A stretch of 64,000 bases of DNA. Origin: Gigaspora rosea. Its lineage: Eukaryota > Glomeromycota > Glomeromycetes > Diversisporales > Gigasporaceae. Shown here one piece after another: positions 23,349-34,347 of this stretch. The DNA is taken from contig QKWP01000211.1 of the NCBI GenBank assembly GCA_003550325.1, positions 195,143-259,142 of the forward strand, written 5' to 3'. Every line of letters starts with the position of its first letter. Position 1 is the stretch's first letter. The translations under genes and the position numbers were made by a program. Below the pieces are notes generated by a model. It was not told the origin of the DNA. It did no database searches and was given only the letters and a program-made list of their open reading frames with translations.

Positions 23349-24229
23349 TGTATCTGGCTAGAATTACGATTTAATGTTGGTCAGGTGCTACTTGGTTAAG
23401 GTTGTGTTAGTAGATTTATTGTAATTCTACATCCTATTTAGATATGTTTGACTGTTATGTGCATGTACGTATACACAGAAATCACTTAATATTCATCATT
23501 CGAATAATAAGCTCTATTTCTAAAATGGCAAGAATATACCTGTAAATAATTCAATTGTATAGCATTATAATTTTTATAAGTTCGAATTACAATGAAAGTT
23601 GGGACCTGAGATATGTAGTGAGGGAAATAAATATAAAGAAGAAGTTCAATTGATATTAGGGTGACTGAAATAAAAATAAATGGATATAAGCTTAAGATAA
23701 ATAATTAAGTACTTGACACAGTTTTGTGTATAGAATTGTGATCTTGTGATCCTGTGATTACATGCATTATCAACTAAATCACAGATGAATATGATCAGGG
23801 CCAGTCAGAAAAAGTATGTAATTAATCTATGAACAAATTATAAGGTAATTATGAATAGTTAAAGATCAAATATAATGAAATAAATTAAGGCAAAGAATTG
23901 TATAAGACCAAAATTATGAAGTAATAATTAATTAAAAAGTCTAATTCAATATATATATAAAAAAATTAAAAAAATAAAGTTTTTACCCTTTTGCTTCTAT
24001 AAAAAAAATACGAAAATTACCATAAATCTACTTTGTATTGAGTTAATGATGCATGGCTATATTTTGCTAGTAAATCCAATCATAGTCAGTGAGGGTTGTG
24101 ACACTTATCTGTTATATAAGTATTAATTTAATTTGACATGGTTTAAACTCGTAACTAAAAAATTAATATGACCTTGAAAATTGATCATTAACCTAATCTA
24201 TAAAGTGTCAACCTATTTGGAAAGCATCA
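23349..24229. other. No gene recognised
   Basis: AT-rich DNA with stops in all frames and no repeat structure that I can support. Confidence 0.55.
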
Positions 24230-24330
24230 ATTCGATCCAGAGTGTGATAACCAACCAAGATGGTAGTAACCCCAACCCAGAGGGTGATAACCCCAACCTA
24301 AAAAGTGTAACCCAACCCAAGGAGTGTTAA
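24230..24330. repeat. Short tandem repeat, ~22-bp unit, four to five copies
   Basis: Units of the form GTGATAACC(CC)AACCCA with A-rich joins repeat between about 24237 and 24330 and degenerate toward the right. It is one of the few C-rich patches here. Confidence 0.7.
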
Positions 24331-25142
24331 TCTAAAAAAGGCAATTATTTAATATTTGTTTGTTATGTTAGGCTAATTGTTTGTAGCTTGAGCTGCTTAA
24401 TTATCGTGTAAGCTAGTATAGTGTAAGGCTTGTGTAAGGCAGTGAAAAGTAAAAGAGAAATATTAAATAGTTATGACTGTAACTAATGCGCATGCATGTG
24501 TACTGCCTCCAGATTCTGTTGCAACAACAGTTGATAAAAAAAATATATATATATAAAGGCTTCCCAAAGGAAAATGAGCTAAGTAGATAAGCATAAAATC
24601 AGAAGTAAATTTAGAAGCTTCAAATTCATAATAAGGAAAAGTTAGCAATCAAAATATAATTAAATATAGTAGAATAGAAAATATTTTGCTACATAGCCAC
24701 AAAGCCCCAAAATAATAAAAGTGGTTGATAGATATTTTCTTCAATCATTTTAAAGTATAAAAGAAGCTATTTTTAATCAAGATATCTTGCAATCAGTTAA
24801 CAAATAGCTGTGTTCTTTTTTTTGTCTTGCCTTTCGTTAAGAAATTCATAATAAATTATAATTTTGTTGCCCTATTCGAATGAATACTATAATTTGAATT
24901 GCCTTTATATTAGTTAGCTTTTTTTATTAACAATAAAAGGTTTTTATTAAGAAAAAAATGCCTTTTGCAAATATAAGTATTTTACAAGGGTCCAAAATTT
25001 TGTATAGATAGTATATTTGCCAATTCCAAGTAAAATAATACTTAAAAGAATTTTTTCAACACATTAGTAAAGAAATATCAGTTCTGAATATACAAACCAG
25101 CTTGGAATTTTAAAAAATTAATTATATTGAAATAAGTCAATC
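24331..25142. other. No gene recognised
   Basis: AT-rich. A 61-codon minus-strand frame at 24463-24648 has no recognisable features. Confidence 0.55.
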
Positions 25143-25715
25143 TATTATTACAATACTATAGCCTTCTTGTATTGAATATAGCAAAGTAACAAAGTTACCC
25201 AGTGCAGTAATATATTTATGAATATACACAAGGTGGAGGTAAAGTGTACTTTTTATTTCATAGCAGAAGGCAAACAGTTCATTATAAAGATAGTATATAA
25301 TTTTATTAAATAATATAAGATAGTAATAAGCCTTGCCTGTAGAAATTACTCTAGAGGGGAAATATTATACTTTAAAAGATAATAATGAAGAGATAAGGAT
25401 ATTATTCTAAGCTAAGAACTAGCTAAGAATTTAGATGAGGGTATTGAACTCTAACTTTTGCAGGAAGAGAGAAATGCTTCCTTTTTATAACTTTTCTATC
25501 CTAATAGGTGTAACAATTCTATTGTTAATTTGTGCAAAGATAACTAGAGATAATTATTATATTATTGTAGAGATAGTTAGAGGTATTTGTACGGAGGTAA
25601 TTAGAGATATTTGTTTGGGATAAATAGATAGTAATAGATAGAGATATTTGTATAGAGATAGATAGAGATATTTGTACAAAAGTAAATAGAGGTATTAGTG
25701 TGGAGGTAGTTGGGG

Positions 25716-25955
25716 CAGTATTGTACATAGGACAATTTTGGACAATTTTGGACATTTTCAAATTAAAATTACTTGAAATTTTATTAAGATAATCTATTTT
25801 AATTTTTTCACCAATAAGTCCAGCACTTAAAAAAATATATAATTATATATTTTTTTTAAATAACTTTATTGATTAGTTAAAAATGGGACATAGGCTTGGA
25901 TGATTTTGAACATTCTTGGATGTTGGATAGTGTGGTTGCATCCTATGTACAACAC
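25716..25955. mobile_element. ~240-bp hAT-like MITE inside the LTR
   Basis: Absent from the partner LTR at the matching place. It begins CAGTATTGTACATAGGA and ends with the inverse (TCCTATGTACAACACT). It is flanked by AGTTGGGG and AGTTGAGA, an 8-bp duplication with two G/A differences. The interior is closely similar to 62922-63172, for example GGACATTTT, AAATTAAAATTACTT and GGGACATAGGCTTGGA. Ends in CAGTRTTG and 8-bp duplications are typical of the hAT superfamily. Confidence 0.8.
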
Positions 25956-26572
25956 TAGTTGAGAGTAGTTGTGTAGAAGTAATTGGAGATAGTCGTGTTG
26001 CATCTTGTATTACCCAAGTTACTAGTTTGTATAACCTTGTGTTATCTAGTATAACCAAGCCACAGTATTGTGGCGCAGTTACTGTGCCTCATTCTTTTAC
26101 CCAATAGAATCTTTTCCTATATTTATATACTATAATATATATATAATATTACAATAATAAAATATATTTATATAGTAATAATATTACTAAATATATAATA
26201 ATGAATATTAACTACAGTGGCCTACCATATTATTATGGACACTTTTTAAAAATTTATAAGTCGGGTTCGGGTAAGTAAACATTGTGCAAAATTTATATTA
26301 CGGTTTAAGCAGTTCTTAAGGCGCAATATACTAAAATTTCACACGATTTCATTAGATCATGCGGAAGTTATGCAGGAAGTTCGATGAACTTCCATTTTTG
26401 GATTTGACCGAAAATCGATTTTCAGATTTTTCCGGATTTTTTTGCTTTTACTAAAAAATTCACTGAAGATCGTACTCGGTTTGGATTAACTTAAAATTTC
26501 GCCCATATGTAGTATGACATCGTGCCAATATTGTGCCGTATAAAAAAGGCTAGATTTGTATGACAAATCGGT

Positions 26573-26579
26573 ATAAATA
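26573..26579 (+). promoter_or_regulatory. TATA-type box upstream of the Tc1 transposase
   Basis: TATAAAT lies about 35 bp before the ATG at 26609, in a TCGG-TATAAATA-ATACG context. The position fits a core promoter with a short leader. It is inferred from sequence only. Confidence 0.45.
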
Positions 26580-26608
26580 ATACGTATCCTTTTTTTTCTC
26601 ACAAAACA

Positions 26609-27662
26609 ATGGGAAGACGTAAAGACTTAACAGAAGATCAAAGGGGCGCAATAATTTATGGCCACCAACGAGGTGATTCGGTTCGTACTATCGCAGTAGC
26701 TGTCGGGTGCAGCAAATCCGCTGTACAAAATATTATTCAAGAGTATCGTCAAGTAGGAGCAGAGGCAAAAAAANAAAAAAAAAAAAAAAAAAAGACCTGG
26801 ACGTCCTAGGCTTCTTTCACTTACTGATCGTGAAAACCTAAAAAACTTAGTAACTGATGGCAATCGACGTCTCAATCTTACCCAAATTACTAACCTTTTT
26901 AACCACCAAAATAAGCAAAAAAAAATTTCTAGAAGTACCGTGCGTAGTGCTTTGCATGGTGAAAAATTGAAATCATGTGTTACCACTCAGAAACAATTGA
27001 TTTCTGAAGAAAACAGACAAAAAAGGCATGACTGGGCTCATGCACATAAAAATTGGACTGTCCGGCACTTCAAACGTGTATTGTGGTCAGACGAAACCAT
27101 GTGTCGTCTCTTTCAGGGCTTTTGTGGTCTTATTTGGCGTAAGTCTCATGAAAAATGGGATTTGGATTGCTTAAGTGGAACCGTAGGTCATAGCAAAGGT
27201 CGTATGTATTGGGGCTGCTTCTCCTGGTATGGGCTTGGGCCTATTGTTGCACTTAAATCCTCAGTTACTGGTGATTCTTACGTTAAAATTCTCTGTAGGC
27301 ATGTTCTTCCTGGCTTAAAAAAATTTCCATCAAGTAATGATCATGGTCGTCCCATCTTTCAGCAAGACAATGCCAGACCTCATACTGCAGACGTTGCAAA
27401 AGCATTTATAGCAAAAAATCGAATTAGATAGATGGATTGGCCCCCTCAGAGCCCCGACCTTAACCCAATAGAAAACATGTGGTCCATGGTTAAAAGGTCT
27501 CTGCGCCGCAAGCCAAATCCGGGTAATCTGAAAGAGCTGGATGCCCTTGTCAAAAAGGCATGGATTGACGTACCACCTGAGTACTATCATAGGCTTATTA
27601 CAAGCATGCCCGATCGGGTTGTTGCTTGTATTAATGCAGGAGGGGGACCTATAAAGCATTAA
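26609..27662 (+). pseudogene. Tc1-like DD34E transposase, nearly intact
   Basis: The start at 26609 gives MGRRKDLTEDQRGAII followed by a helix-turn-helix (VRTIAVAVGCSKSAVQNII). Next come a lysine tract encoded by an A run containing the window's only N (26774), a GRPR AT-hook-like linker and a second HTH. The catalytic core has WSDET near 27089 (first Asp), FQQDNARPHTA near 27359 (second Asp) and DLNPIENMW near 27460 (Glu). There are 34 residues between the last two, which is DD34E. It ends at TAA 27660-27662, about 340 codons, normal for Tc1. Two flaws remain: a frame change in the A run, which could be an assembly error, and TAG at 27429-27431. Confidence 0.92.
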
Positions 27663-28010
27663 ACCATAATTAGTTTTTTGTTTTTGTAAAAAAAAAAAAA
27701 ATTTAAAGAAAATAAAAAATTCGAATTTTGATTTTCGGTCAAATGAAAAAAACCATGTTTATGGTTTTTTTTGCATAACTTCCATGCAACCTAATAAAAT
27801 TACACGAAAATTTAATATATTATATTTTGAGATTTGCTTAGCACGTGATATAAATTTCGTGCTATGTTTACTTACCCAAACCCGATTTATAAATTTTTAA
27901 AAAGTGTCCATAATAATATGGTAGGCCACTGTATATAAAATAAATTATACATTCACGAAATCTATTTTGTGCTATATTACTACACTATTCTAAAAACCTG
28001 TTTTATAACA

Positions 28011-28023
28011 TTTTCCTCTCCTT
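28011..28023 (-). other. Polypurine tract next to the 3' LTR
   Basis: On the minus strand the sequence reads AAGGAGAGGAAAA immediately before the LTR start (TGTTATAA). This matches a polypurine tract that primes plus-strand DNA synthesis in LTR retrotransposons. It fixes the element orientation as minus. Confidence 0.75.
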
Positions 28024-28150
28024 AAAGATTTTGCTCTGCAAAATCTACATATTCCTTTGTTGTTCACAAAAATCAACAAGTTTTGCAAAATTTTCCTTGT
28101 TGATATCATTAAAGTTCTTTATTTTTAGAGAATTGCTATTTGCACTGCAT

Positions 28151-28465
28151 ATAAAAATTCTGTGCCAGGTTTTGTCGATCATGTGGCGCAGATCTCCTGA
28201 TCCACAAATCAGATTTTAAAGATGTGTAATGTAACATGATCAGAAAATTTCAAAACAAACGTTCATTTTGTTAAAAATCGCTTATTTCTTGAAATTTTGT
28301 ATAAGAAACCATCTTTAGCGCACTAACAAAAAGTTTTCGTTGGCCAGCTTTACTATATAGACTCTCTATTAGACACACGACCCTAACCCTAATCTTAATA
28401 TAATTGAACTTTAAAGGATTTTGCTGCGCCACATGATCGACAAAACCTGGCACAGAATTTTTTCA
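28151..28465. mobile_element. 315-bp MITE nested in the MULE-type element
   Basis: The inverted termini share at least 38 identical bases, beginning AAAAATTCTGTGCCAGGTTT. The flanking duplication is TGCAT at 28146-28150 and 28466-28470. The interior contains GACCCTAACCCTAATC (telomere-like) near 28379 and a GAAACCATCTTTAGCGC-type core. That core is shared with the MITE family at 51917, 59588, 62457 and 63625. Confidence 0.85.
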
Positions 28466-28539
28466 TGCATTTGCACCATGGATTTTGTATAACATTAGAT
28501 CATCAATCAACCTTTTCTATTTGCACTATAGTAATATAT

Positions 28540-29030
28540 GTTGCACCAATAAAAACTCACCTTTTTTTGTAGATTAACAGTTAATTTGCACTATTAATAT
28601 TGTGTAACATTACACAAATCTTGGTTTGGTAATCTAGTAGGCCTGCTAATCTAATTTTATAATGCGGGCCAACCCTAACCCTAATTTTATAATTCGGTCC
28701 AACCCTTACTCTAATTTTTTAAGGCCTTAATATAATGTGGGCCAGATTTTTGCAAATTTGTGTAACCTTGGACTATTTTCATGTTGCACTAATAAAAACT
28801 CGCCTTTTTTGTAGATTAACAGTTATTCGTGCTATTAATATTGTGTAACATTATACAAGTCTTATTTTGATAACTAATTTAGTAGGCCTGCTAACTTAAT
28901 TTTATAATGCAGGCCATTTTTTAAGGCCTTAACATAATGCGGGCTAGATTTCACAATTTTTGTATAACCTCAGACCGTTTTAATGCTGCACCAATAAAAA
29001 CTCACCTTTTTTGTTGATTAACAATATATA
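28540..29030. repeat. Tandem repeat inside the MULE-type element, ~220-240-bp unit
   Basis: Two full copies and one partial copy each start with TGCACCAATAAAAACTC or a close variant (about 28543, 28784, 28987). Each continues with TTGTAGATTAACAGTTA, ATTGTGTAACATTA, AGTAGGCCTGCTAA and AAGGCCTTAA. Copy 1 carries an extra CCAACCCTAACCC telomere-like string. Confidence 0.8.
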
Positions 29031-29169
29031 GAAGTACAAAATAAGATTTTTCAAATATTTGTGTAACTATACCATAGTGCAAATAGAAAGGTTGATTAAT
29101 GATCTAATATTACACAAAATCCATGGTACAAATAACAAAAACCATGGTGTAAATAGCGGTTCCCTATTT

Positions 29170-29755
29170 TTAATCTGTGGGTCCAGTATACTCGGTCATA
29201 GCGATAAGTACCAAAGTGTAGGTGAATACCTGATATGGGCAGGTACCGCTCTACCAATCTCTTGTCGAGGATAACAGGACCAGTAATTTTTTTCATATCC
29301 AAGTAAACAATTAGAAAACTCGTTTAAAAGTTTTCACTTGGTTGTCCCCAATAGGTTCAATAATTGAACTTTTATTATTTCACAATATTGATCCTATGTA
29401 GAAGGCATAAGCCAAGCCATGAATCCTGTTATAGTTTGTATGATAAGTAGCTTCATTATATCTCTGGTATATTTCCTTGAAGCATATATTTGGATCACTA
29501 TTAATGTTCATTAGTACATGAACCAGAAATATTTGGTCAGTATTATAGCGTACCAAATCATCCTTGATAGACAAATGTGGTAATACTCCTGGCATAATCT
29601 GCTAGAATAGTGCATGTATGACTATTATCTTGCATGATGGTCACATTGTTCAGATCCACAATAATTGTTCCTGCATATTGCAACCTGTTGCAAAGTTGTT
29701 GAAGTTCACACACTTGTTGGTAGAGTTGGGGGGAAGCCAAGTAGATTGAGTAGTC
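29170..29755 (-). pseudogene. Unrecognised ORF relic between integrase and 3' LTR
   Basis: Minus-strand frames join across shifts. 29740-29558 gives a start-like MASPQLYQQVCELQQLCNRL. 29595-29380 gives MPGVLPHLSIKDDLVRYNTD, then CFKEIYQRYNEATYHTNYN. 29302-29170 gives ITGPVILDKRLVERYLPIS, then FGTYRYDRVYWTH. The three pieces follow one another and look like a single decayed protein. No family is recognised. It has the same strand as gag and integrase, so it could be an additional downstream ORF of the retrotransposon. Confidence 0.5.
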
Positions 29756-30330
29756 ATTTAATTGTTCAAGAAGAGTGTTTAATATTTATTTAATTATAAG
29801 AGAAGTTAGTTGAATTTAGGATGAAAGCAAAGTAATTTTAAGCTCATTTTATATCTTTAAAATTGTTTACTCATATCACTACTTTGAAACAATTTTAATT
29901 TAGCTTGGAACATTAGTTCAACCCATGCTTTTGCTTCGCAATTCCTACATGCTAATATTTACTTGCATGTACTTTTTCCTGTGTTTTCCACATGTTTTGT
30001 TTTTGTGCTAACTATGTGGTAAAAATTTTGCTTAGCAATGTTTTGCAATACTCAGCAAAACTTGTCAAAACTTGGCAAAAATTTTGTTTCCTCTTGTGTT
30101 TTTAGCACTTTTGGCAATTTTATTGTCTTTTTTCCCCTTAAAATTGTGAGATCTCTGAACTTTTTATGCTAATTCATCTAAAATTAGCTTCTAATATTCT
30201 AATTGGTGTTCATACAAAATCTAATTTCTAATTCTGTAAATTACATTTTTATTGTTGTGATCCTCATTGTTTTGTTTACAATCAATTGATTTTTTATTTT
30301 GGAATAATCCTTGTAATTGTCCAATTCTAT
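29756..30330. other. AT-rich spacer in the retrotransposon interior
   Basis: No convincing frame. It has several short repeats of a CTTGGCAAAA / AGCAAAACTTG type near 30030-30110. Confidence 0.45.
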
Positions 30331-30687
30331 TTATTTCTGAGTCTTGGACGTTAATTTCTTTTCAAAAATTTTCCATTTCCCAACTGCCTTGGTTAATATT
30401 CTTTTCTCTTGTTTCTTTCTTTTCTTTCTATATCCTAAATAATTTATCTCTTTTTCTTTTAAATAAACTTTTGTTGTCAAAAAACTTTTGTTAAATTTTT
30501 CGTTTGACATTATTTTGGGTCTCCTCAGGTGTATATACATTCTGGCTGTGAGCTTAGCCTCAGCACTAGCTGTGTGTGAAGCCGGTCTTCTATGACTGGG
30601 TGAGTGCTCTACATTCGGTTCTATTACCGCTATAGTAGTCACCTGATAGATATTTTCCCCTATAACTTGTCTTTCTTTTTCACACAA
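30331..30687 (-). pseudogene. Unrecognised Lys/Arg-rich ORF relic
   Basis: A 118-codon minus-strand open frame (MCEKERQVIGENIYQVTTI..., then SHRRPASHTASAEAKLTAR, then a very basic tail). The middle part is GC-richer than the surroundings and looks truly coding. It could be a piece of the same downstream ORF as 29170-29755 or a nucleic-acid-binding tail. No known domain. The 75-codon plus-strand frame across it is a shadow. Confidence 0.4.
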
Positions 30688-30779
30688 GTTGGTGGCTAAT
30701 GCACTTGTGTTTATTTTATTTCATCTTTTTCCAGTATATAATGCTTAGAAATAGTTATTTCTAATTCTTTTATTTTATA

Positions 30780-31160
30780 GATGACCCATACGAAGAAATC
30801 TAATTCGTTCTCTCTCAAATAGCGGTACTCCAGAACCATGTGATAAACTATCAAGAGCTAGCACAAGAAATAAGTCCTCTCAATATCAAAGCCCTTCAGC
30901 AAGCAAGTCAGCACTAGCGGTTAATTGTCGAATGAAATAGATGGAGGGCTTGGGCTAAAAACTTGAAAAATGATAATAGAGACTTGGAAGAAGATATTGG
31001 AGAATTGAAAGAAGCAAATAGAGAATTGAAAGAAGAAAATATAAACTTAGAAGAAAAAAATAGAGAATTGCGAAGAAGAATTGAAGAAGCAAATAAAAGA
31101 ACCGAAGAAGTAATTAGAAGGATAGAAGAAGCAGAAAGGAGTCATTGTAATATTTTGTAA
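30780..31160 (+). pseudogene. Coiled-coil protein relic
   Basis: One plus frame runs from DDPYEEI at 30780 to the TAA at 31158-31160 with three internal stops. The N-terminal half is helical (VLQNHVINYQELAQEIS). The C-terminal 60 residues form a clear heptad coiled coil (DLEEDIGELKEANREL..., RRRIEEANKRTEEVIRRI). It is preceded by a T-rich tract ending in TATAG, like a 3' splice site. It is antisense to the retrotransposon genes. The fold is clear, but the family is not. Confidence 0.5.
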
Positions 31161-31164
31161 AAAT

Positions 31165-31430
31165 AAAATAATTAATAAATTGATATAATTAAAATAAAAT
31201 TTTTTTTCCATTATAATTGTATAATAATTAATATTGTAATAATAATAATAAATAAAATAATAATAAGTTTTAAATAATAAATAATAATAATTAATAATAA
31301 ATAATAAATAGCATTAATATTAATAAAGTTAATAAAATTAAAAAGTGGTAACAAAATTATAAGTTTTGGTTTATTGTTGTTTTGATTACAACTTGGGGTT
31401 CCTAGTTTTGTCATTTGTAATATTTTTCAA
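31165..31430. repeat. AAT/ATT low-complexity tract
   Basis: Irregular runs of (AAT)n-type simple sequence, strongest at 31220-31330. The 67-codon minus frame here is low-complexity Ile/Leu. Confidence 0.8.
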
Positions 31431-31439
31431 GTCTAAATC

Positions 31440-32520
31440 ACTGTTATAATATCATTTGAGAATTTGACCTTTGTTATTTCATAGTTTATATGCACCATTT
31501 CTGAGTTTAGCACATATAGTGTAAGGTTCTTTTGTTTACCATCAAACTTAACAGATCTAGAAGATTCTATATCTTTTCGTTGTACCCAATCTTTTTCACA
31601 AATTTCAAATTCTATTAGTTTTATCTGAGCATCATGTCTTTGCTTTTGTTTTTGTTGTGATGCCTCTGTATTTTTCTGATCATGTTCATGAGTTTCTTCT
31701 AACTTGTCTATTAATTCATAAGCTCGAGTTAAAATACTATCTTCAAGATTTATTTTTGATTCTGTTTCAGTAGTGGGTAGTATAGCTTCAATAGGTAATA
31801 TAGCTTGTCATCTATAGACAAGTTGAAATAGAGTATATCCAGTAGTAGCATGTTTTTTGATTCAATATGCAAATAATACTGGAGGGAGGTATACATTCCA
31901 GTCTTGACTTGTTGCAACTTATGCAAGAGATTCACTAAGGTTCTATTTAGTTGTTCTACTATTCCATTTGTTTGTAGATGGTATAGTGATGAAAATTTAT
32001 GATGTATCAATAATTTTTCACACAAATCACTTCTAAAGTTAGGTCCTTGGTCTGAAAAAATAATTTTTGGAATTCCATATCGACATACTATTTCAGTGAA
32101 TATAAATTGAGCAAGGGTTTTAGCACTGGCATTAGGTATTGCTTGTGCTTCAGGCCATCATGTTAGATAGTTAGGGGCTACAATAATATATCGATTTTTT
32201 AGAGTTGTGATCGATAAGGGTCCTACTAAGTCAATTCCAATTCGTTCGAAGGCTTGTCCTATTTTGATGGGATGCAAAGGTTCTTTTCGTCATGACTTGC
32301 CTTGTCTTTGACATTGTTCACAATTCTTAACATATTCTTTAATATCTCAATACATTTGATCCCAATAATATTGTTTAGCGATTTTATTATATATAATATC
32401 TATTTTTAGATATCCAGCAGTAGGATAACTATGCATCATGTAAAGTACAGAACCATCCCAAAGTTTAATTGTTGCCGCTACTAGAACTACTTCTAGACCC
32501 TTAGGAATCATTTGCAACTT
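31440..32520 (-). pseudogene. Ty3/gypsy integrase relic
   Basis: Reading leftward from about 32440 there is a zinc-binding HHCC-like segment. It has MMHSYPTAGYL (second His appears to be Tyr), YYWDQMY(stop)DIKEYV and NCEQCQRQG. The catalytic core follows: GIDLVGPL near 32233 (Asp), FSDQGPNFRSD near 32060 (Asp) and NGIVEQLNRTL near 31960 (Glu), so the D,D,E triad survives. A C-terminal region (DAQIKLIEFEICEKDWVQR...) extends to about 31440. Integrase inserts the cDNA into the host genome. There are three stops and at least one shift near 31850. It lacks an upstream RT/RNase H on the same strand. Confidence 0.88.
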
Positions 32521-32559
32521 ACCTGTTAAAATCTAGGGAAGGACTATCCCTATTGATAT

Positions 32560-34347
32560 TGAGGTAGTACCTGCTACTTTATATTCCTTATTACTTGAAA
32601 ATGATTGGTCCAGAAAAGTAGAAGTTAACTACAATTGGAAAAACTGCTAGTATACTAGAAAGGAAAAGAAATTATTTTGAACACCTCTTATGAACAAGAC
32701 CAACCCCCAAAAAAACATCCTACCTGTACTACTTTTGAAGATTTAGAGCTCTATGAAGAAGAATTTTTAACTCCTCTTAAAGCTTATGCTTTTTTTGTAA
32801 CATCCTCTAGAGGAGAGGTAGAATAGACTGTTTATTGACCTCCAACCTGAACTAAAAAGCCACTCGTTGTAAATCTTGTGGTTCAAGAACCCACCAATAT
32901 AAAAATTGACCAAATAATGAATCCCGCTATTACCATAGAATGGGTTACATAACTTTAAACTGCCCAAATAAACAACTCAGATGTACAAGTTGTAGAACTT
33001 GTAATGAAACAAGCTACTGTATTTGTTTAAGGATTGTTCTTTTAACCAATGTCATGGTTACAACAGATAGGACATATTAAAATTAAAAGTCCTATGGCGC
33101 AGCAAAAGTTGGATAACCTAATCTACTGATATGGTTGTGATAAAAATAATTTTGATGCAATCAGATAGTTTTATCATAGAAAATATAGAACATACCAATG
33201 TTGCCAATGCAAAAACCTACAACAACCAGAAAGATTACAATTAAATAACAACCAACTTGTATGTACCACTTGCTATAAAACCTATATTGGGGCATTGGAC
33301 CATGATAATCCTCTTAGCCAGGAATACTATTATCATGGACTAGGTCGAGGAACCCTAGTTAGTTGCAAAATCTGTGCACAACAAAAACCCAGAGCTCGAA
33401 TGCATCGTTTAGAAAGTATTAGAGATTAGTTATGATTCTGTAAATTGGAATACATGTATGCTTACAAAGCAAGCCAGGATCTACAATATAATCCAAACTA
33501 TGAAATTTGAACTCAGATTAGACACTATACTGAGTCTACCAGAAATCCAGACACCAGTATAATTTGAACAAAAGTAGAATCTATAGGACGTACAAGTTTT
33601 GTTAGAGGATGATAATAATAAAGACATAATAAAAATATAGAGGAACAAAATACTGATCAATATAATCAGGACTGGACCAATGATGAAATTACTATCTTAT
33701 TACAGTCAGAATCAGAACAAATTACTCTTACAGAGGTTGAGAAAGCCACTCTACAACAAATCTTACAAGAATCATTTGATATACCCCAAACAGATTTTGA
33801 TGCTCGACAAGCAATTGAAAATTTAAGGAAAAATTTTGAAGAAAATGTTGCATTGTATTATGAATGTTTGATGACAATGCAACTTACTGAGCTTGATCCA
33901 AGCCAAGGGTACTGTAATGACTGCTACCAGGATATTAATAAATTTACTCTACCTAATAATCCTGGGGAAGGATCATTAAACTCTTCTTTGCTACTTTTTG
34001 AAGTACTTGACCAGCCTATGGAGGATATTAAAGAAAAACAAACCCAATCTAATATTGAAATGATCATTGAAGGTGGCCAAAATGATAGAACTCTTTTGCA
34101 AGTTATTGAATGGTTGGAAGCCAGAGTTCAATATCTTGAGGAAATCAATAAGCAATTTACTAATTTCTTTAAGAACCAAATCTTTATTATCAACAATGAG
34201 CTGACTACTTCACTTGGCAAAATTTTTAAATCATCCGGGCAAGATGAAAAACTACCTAAAAAATCTGAAGAATTACTAACGAAAATAGAAGTTTTGCAGC
34301 TAGCTTTGCAAAGAAATGCACAAAATATAATTTTGTGTATACCATAG
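32560..34347 (+). pseudogene. Zinc-ribbon-rich and coiled-coil protein relic, unknown family
   Basis: Across three frames a plus-strand protein shows several Cys-x2-Cys pairs. These are CKSCGSRTHQYKN and then CTSCRTCNETSYCIC (about 32860-33030), QCCQCKNLQQPE and VCTTCYKTYIGAL (about 33190-33300), SCKICAQQKPRARMHRL (about 33363-33415), and YCNDCYQDINKF near 33910. The last 164 codons (33853-34347) are open and contain a predicted coiled coil (LLQVIEWLEARVQYLEEIN). I do not recognise the family. It runs opposite to the gypsy gag and integrase and ends where a truncated RT begins, so the segment is probably of foreign origin. Confidence 0.55.

Larger units (their letters stand above)
26215..27931 (+). 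mobile_element. Tc1/mariner-type transposon, 1.7 kb, TA duplication
   Basis: The ends are inverted repeats beginning CAGTGGCCTACCATATTATT, nearly perfect for the first ~70 bp and recognisable for about 170 bp. TA lies on both sides (26213-26214 and 27932-27933). It carries one transposase gene with a TATA-type box. It is inserted in the 3' LTR: the LTR sequence resumes at 27934 exactly where the partner LTR predicts. This is the least decayed element in the window. Confidence 0.95.
25143..28010 (-). repeat. 3' LTR of the gypsy element (interrupted)
   Basis: Matches the LTR at 40724-47448 in parallel from CTATAGCC near 25157 through CACAGTATTGTGGCGCAGTT near 26060, and again at 27937-28010 after the Tc1 element. 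The outer end is diverged (TATTATTACAAT against TGTTATAATG), while the inner end is intact (TTATAACA at 28003-28010). It contains a hAT-like MITE (25716-25955) and the Tc1/mariner element (26215-27931). The 62- to 78-codon frames here (25435-25761) are chance frames within the LTR. Confidence 0.85.
28128..29164. mobile_element. ~1-kb non-autonomous MULE-type element, 8-bp duplication
   Basis: The left end is GAGAATTGCTATTTGCAC and the right end inverted is GGGAACCGCTATTTACACC. They are flanked by TATTTTTA at 28120-28127 and 29165-29172. The terminal sequence resembles the ends of the autonomous MULE at 42091-47293 (GGGAATTGCTATTCGCACCA), including the doubled CACCATGGATTTTTGCTATT-type motif. 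A 315-bp element is nested in its left end. The interior is a tandem repeat without coding potential. The MULE in this window, or a relative, probably mobilised it. Confidence 0.85.

Noticed and set aside
25435..25761. Open frames of 60-85 codons in the LTRs (also 41002-41435)
   Set aside because: They are frames of repetitive GAGATATTTGT-type LTR sequence on both strands without motifs or codon-like conservation.
26627..26986. Minus-strand 119-codon frame
   Set aside because: It is a shadow of the Tc1 transposase, whose motifs are clear on the plus strand.
27330..27659. Minus-strand 109-codon frame
   Set aside because: Shadow of the C-terminal half of the Tc1 transposase.
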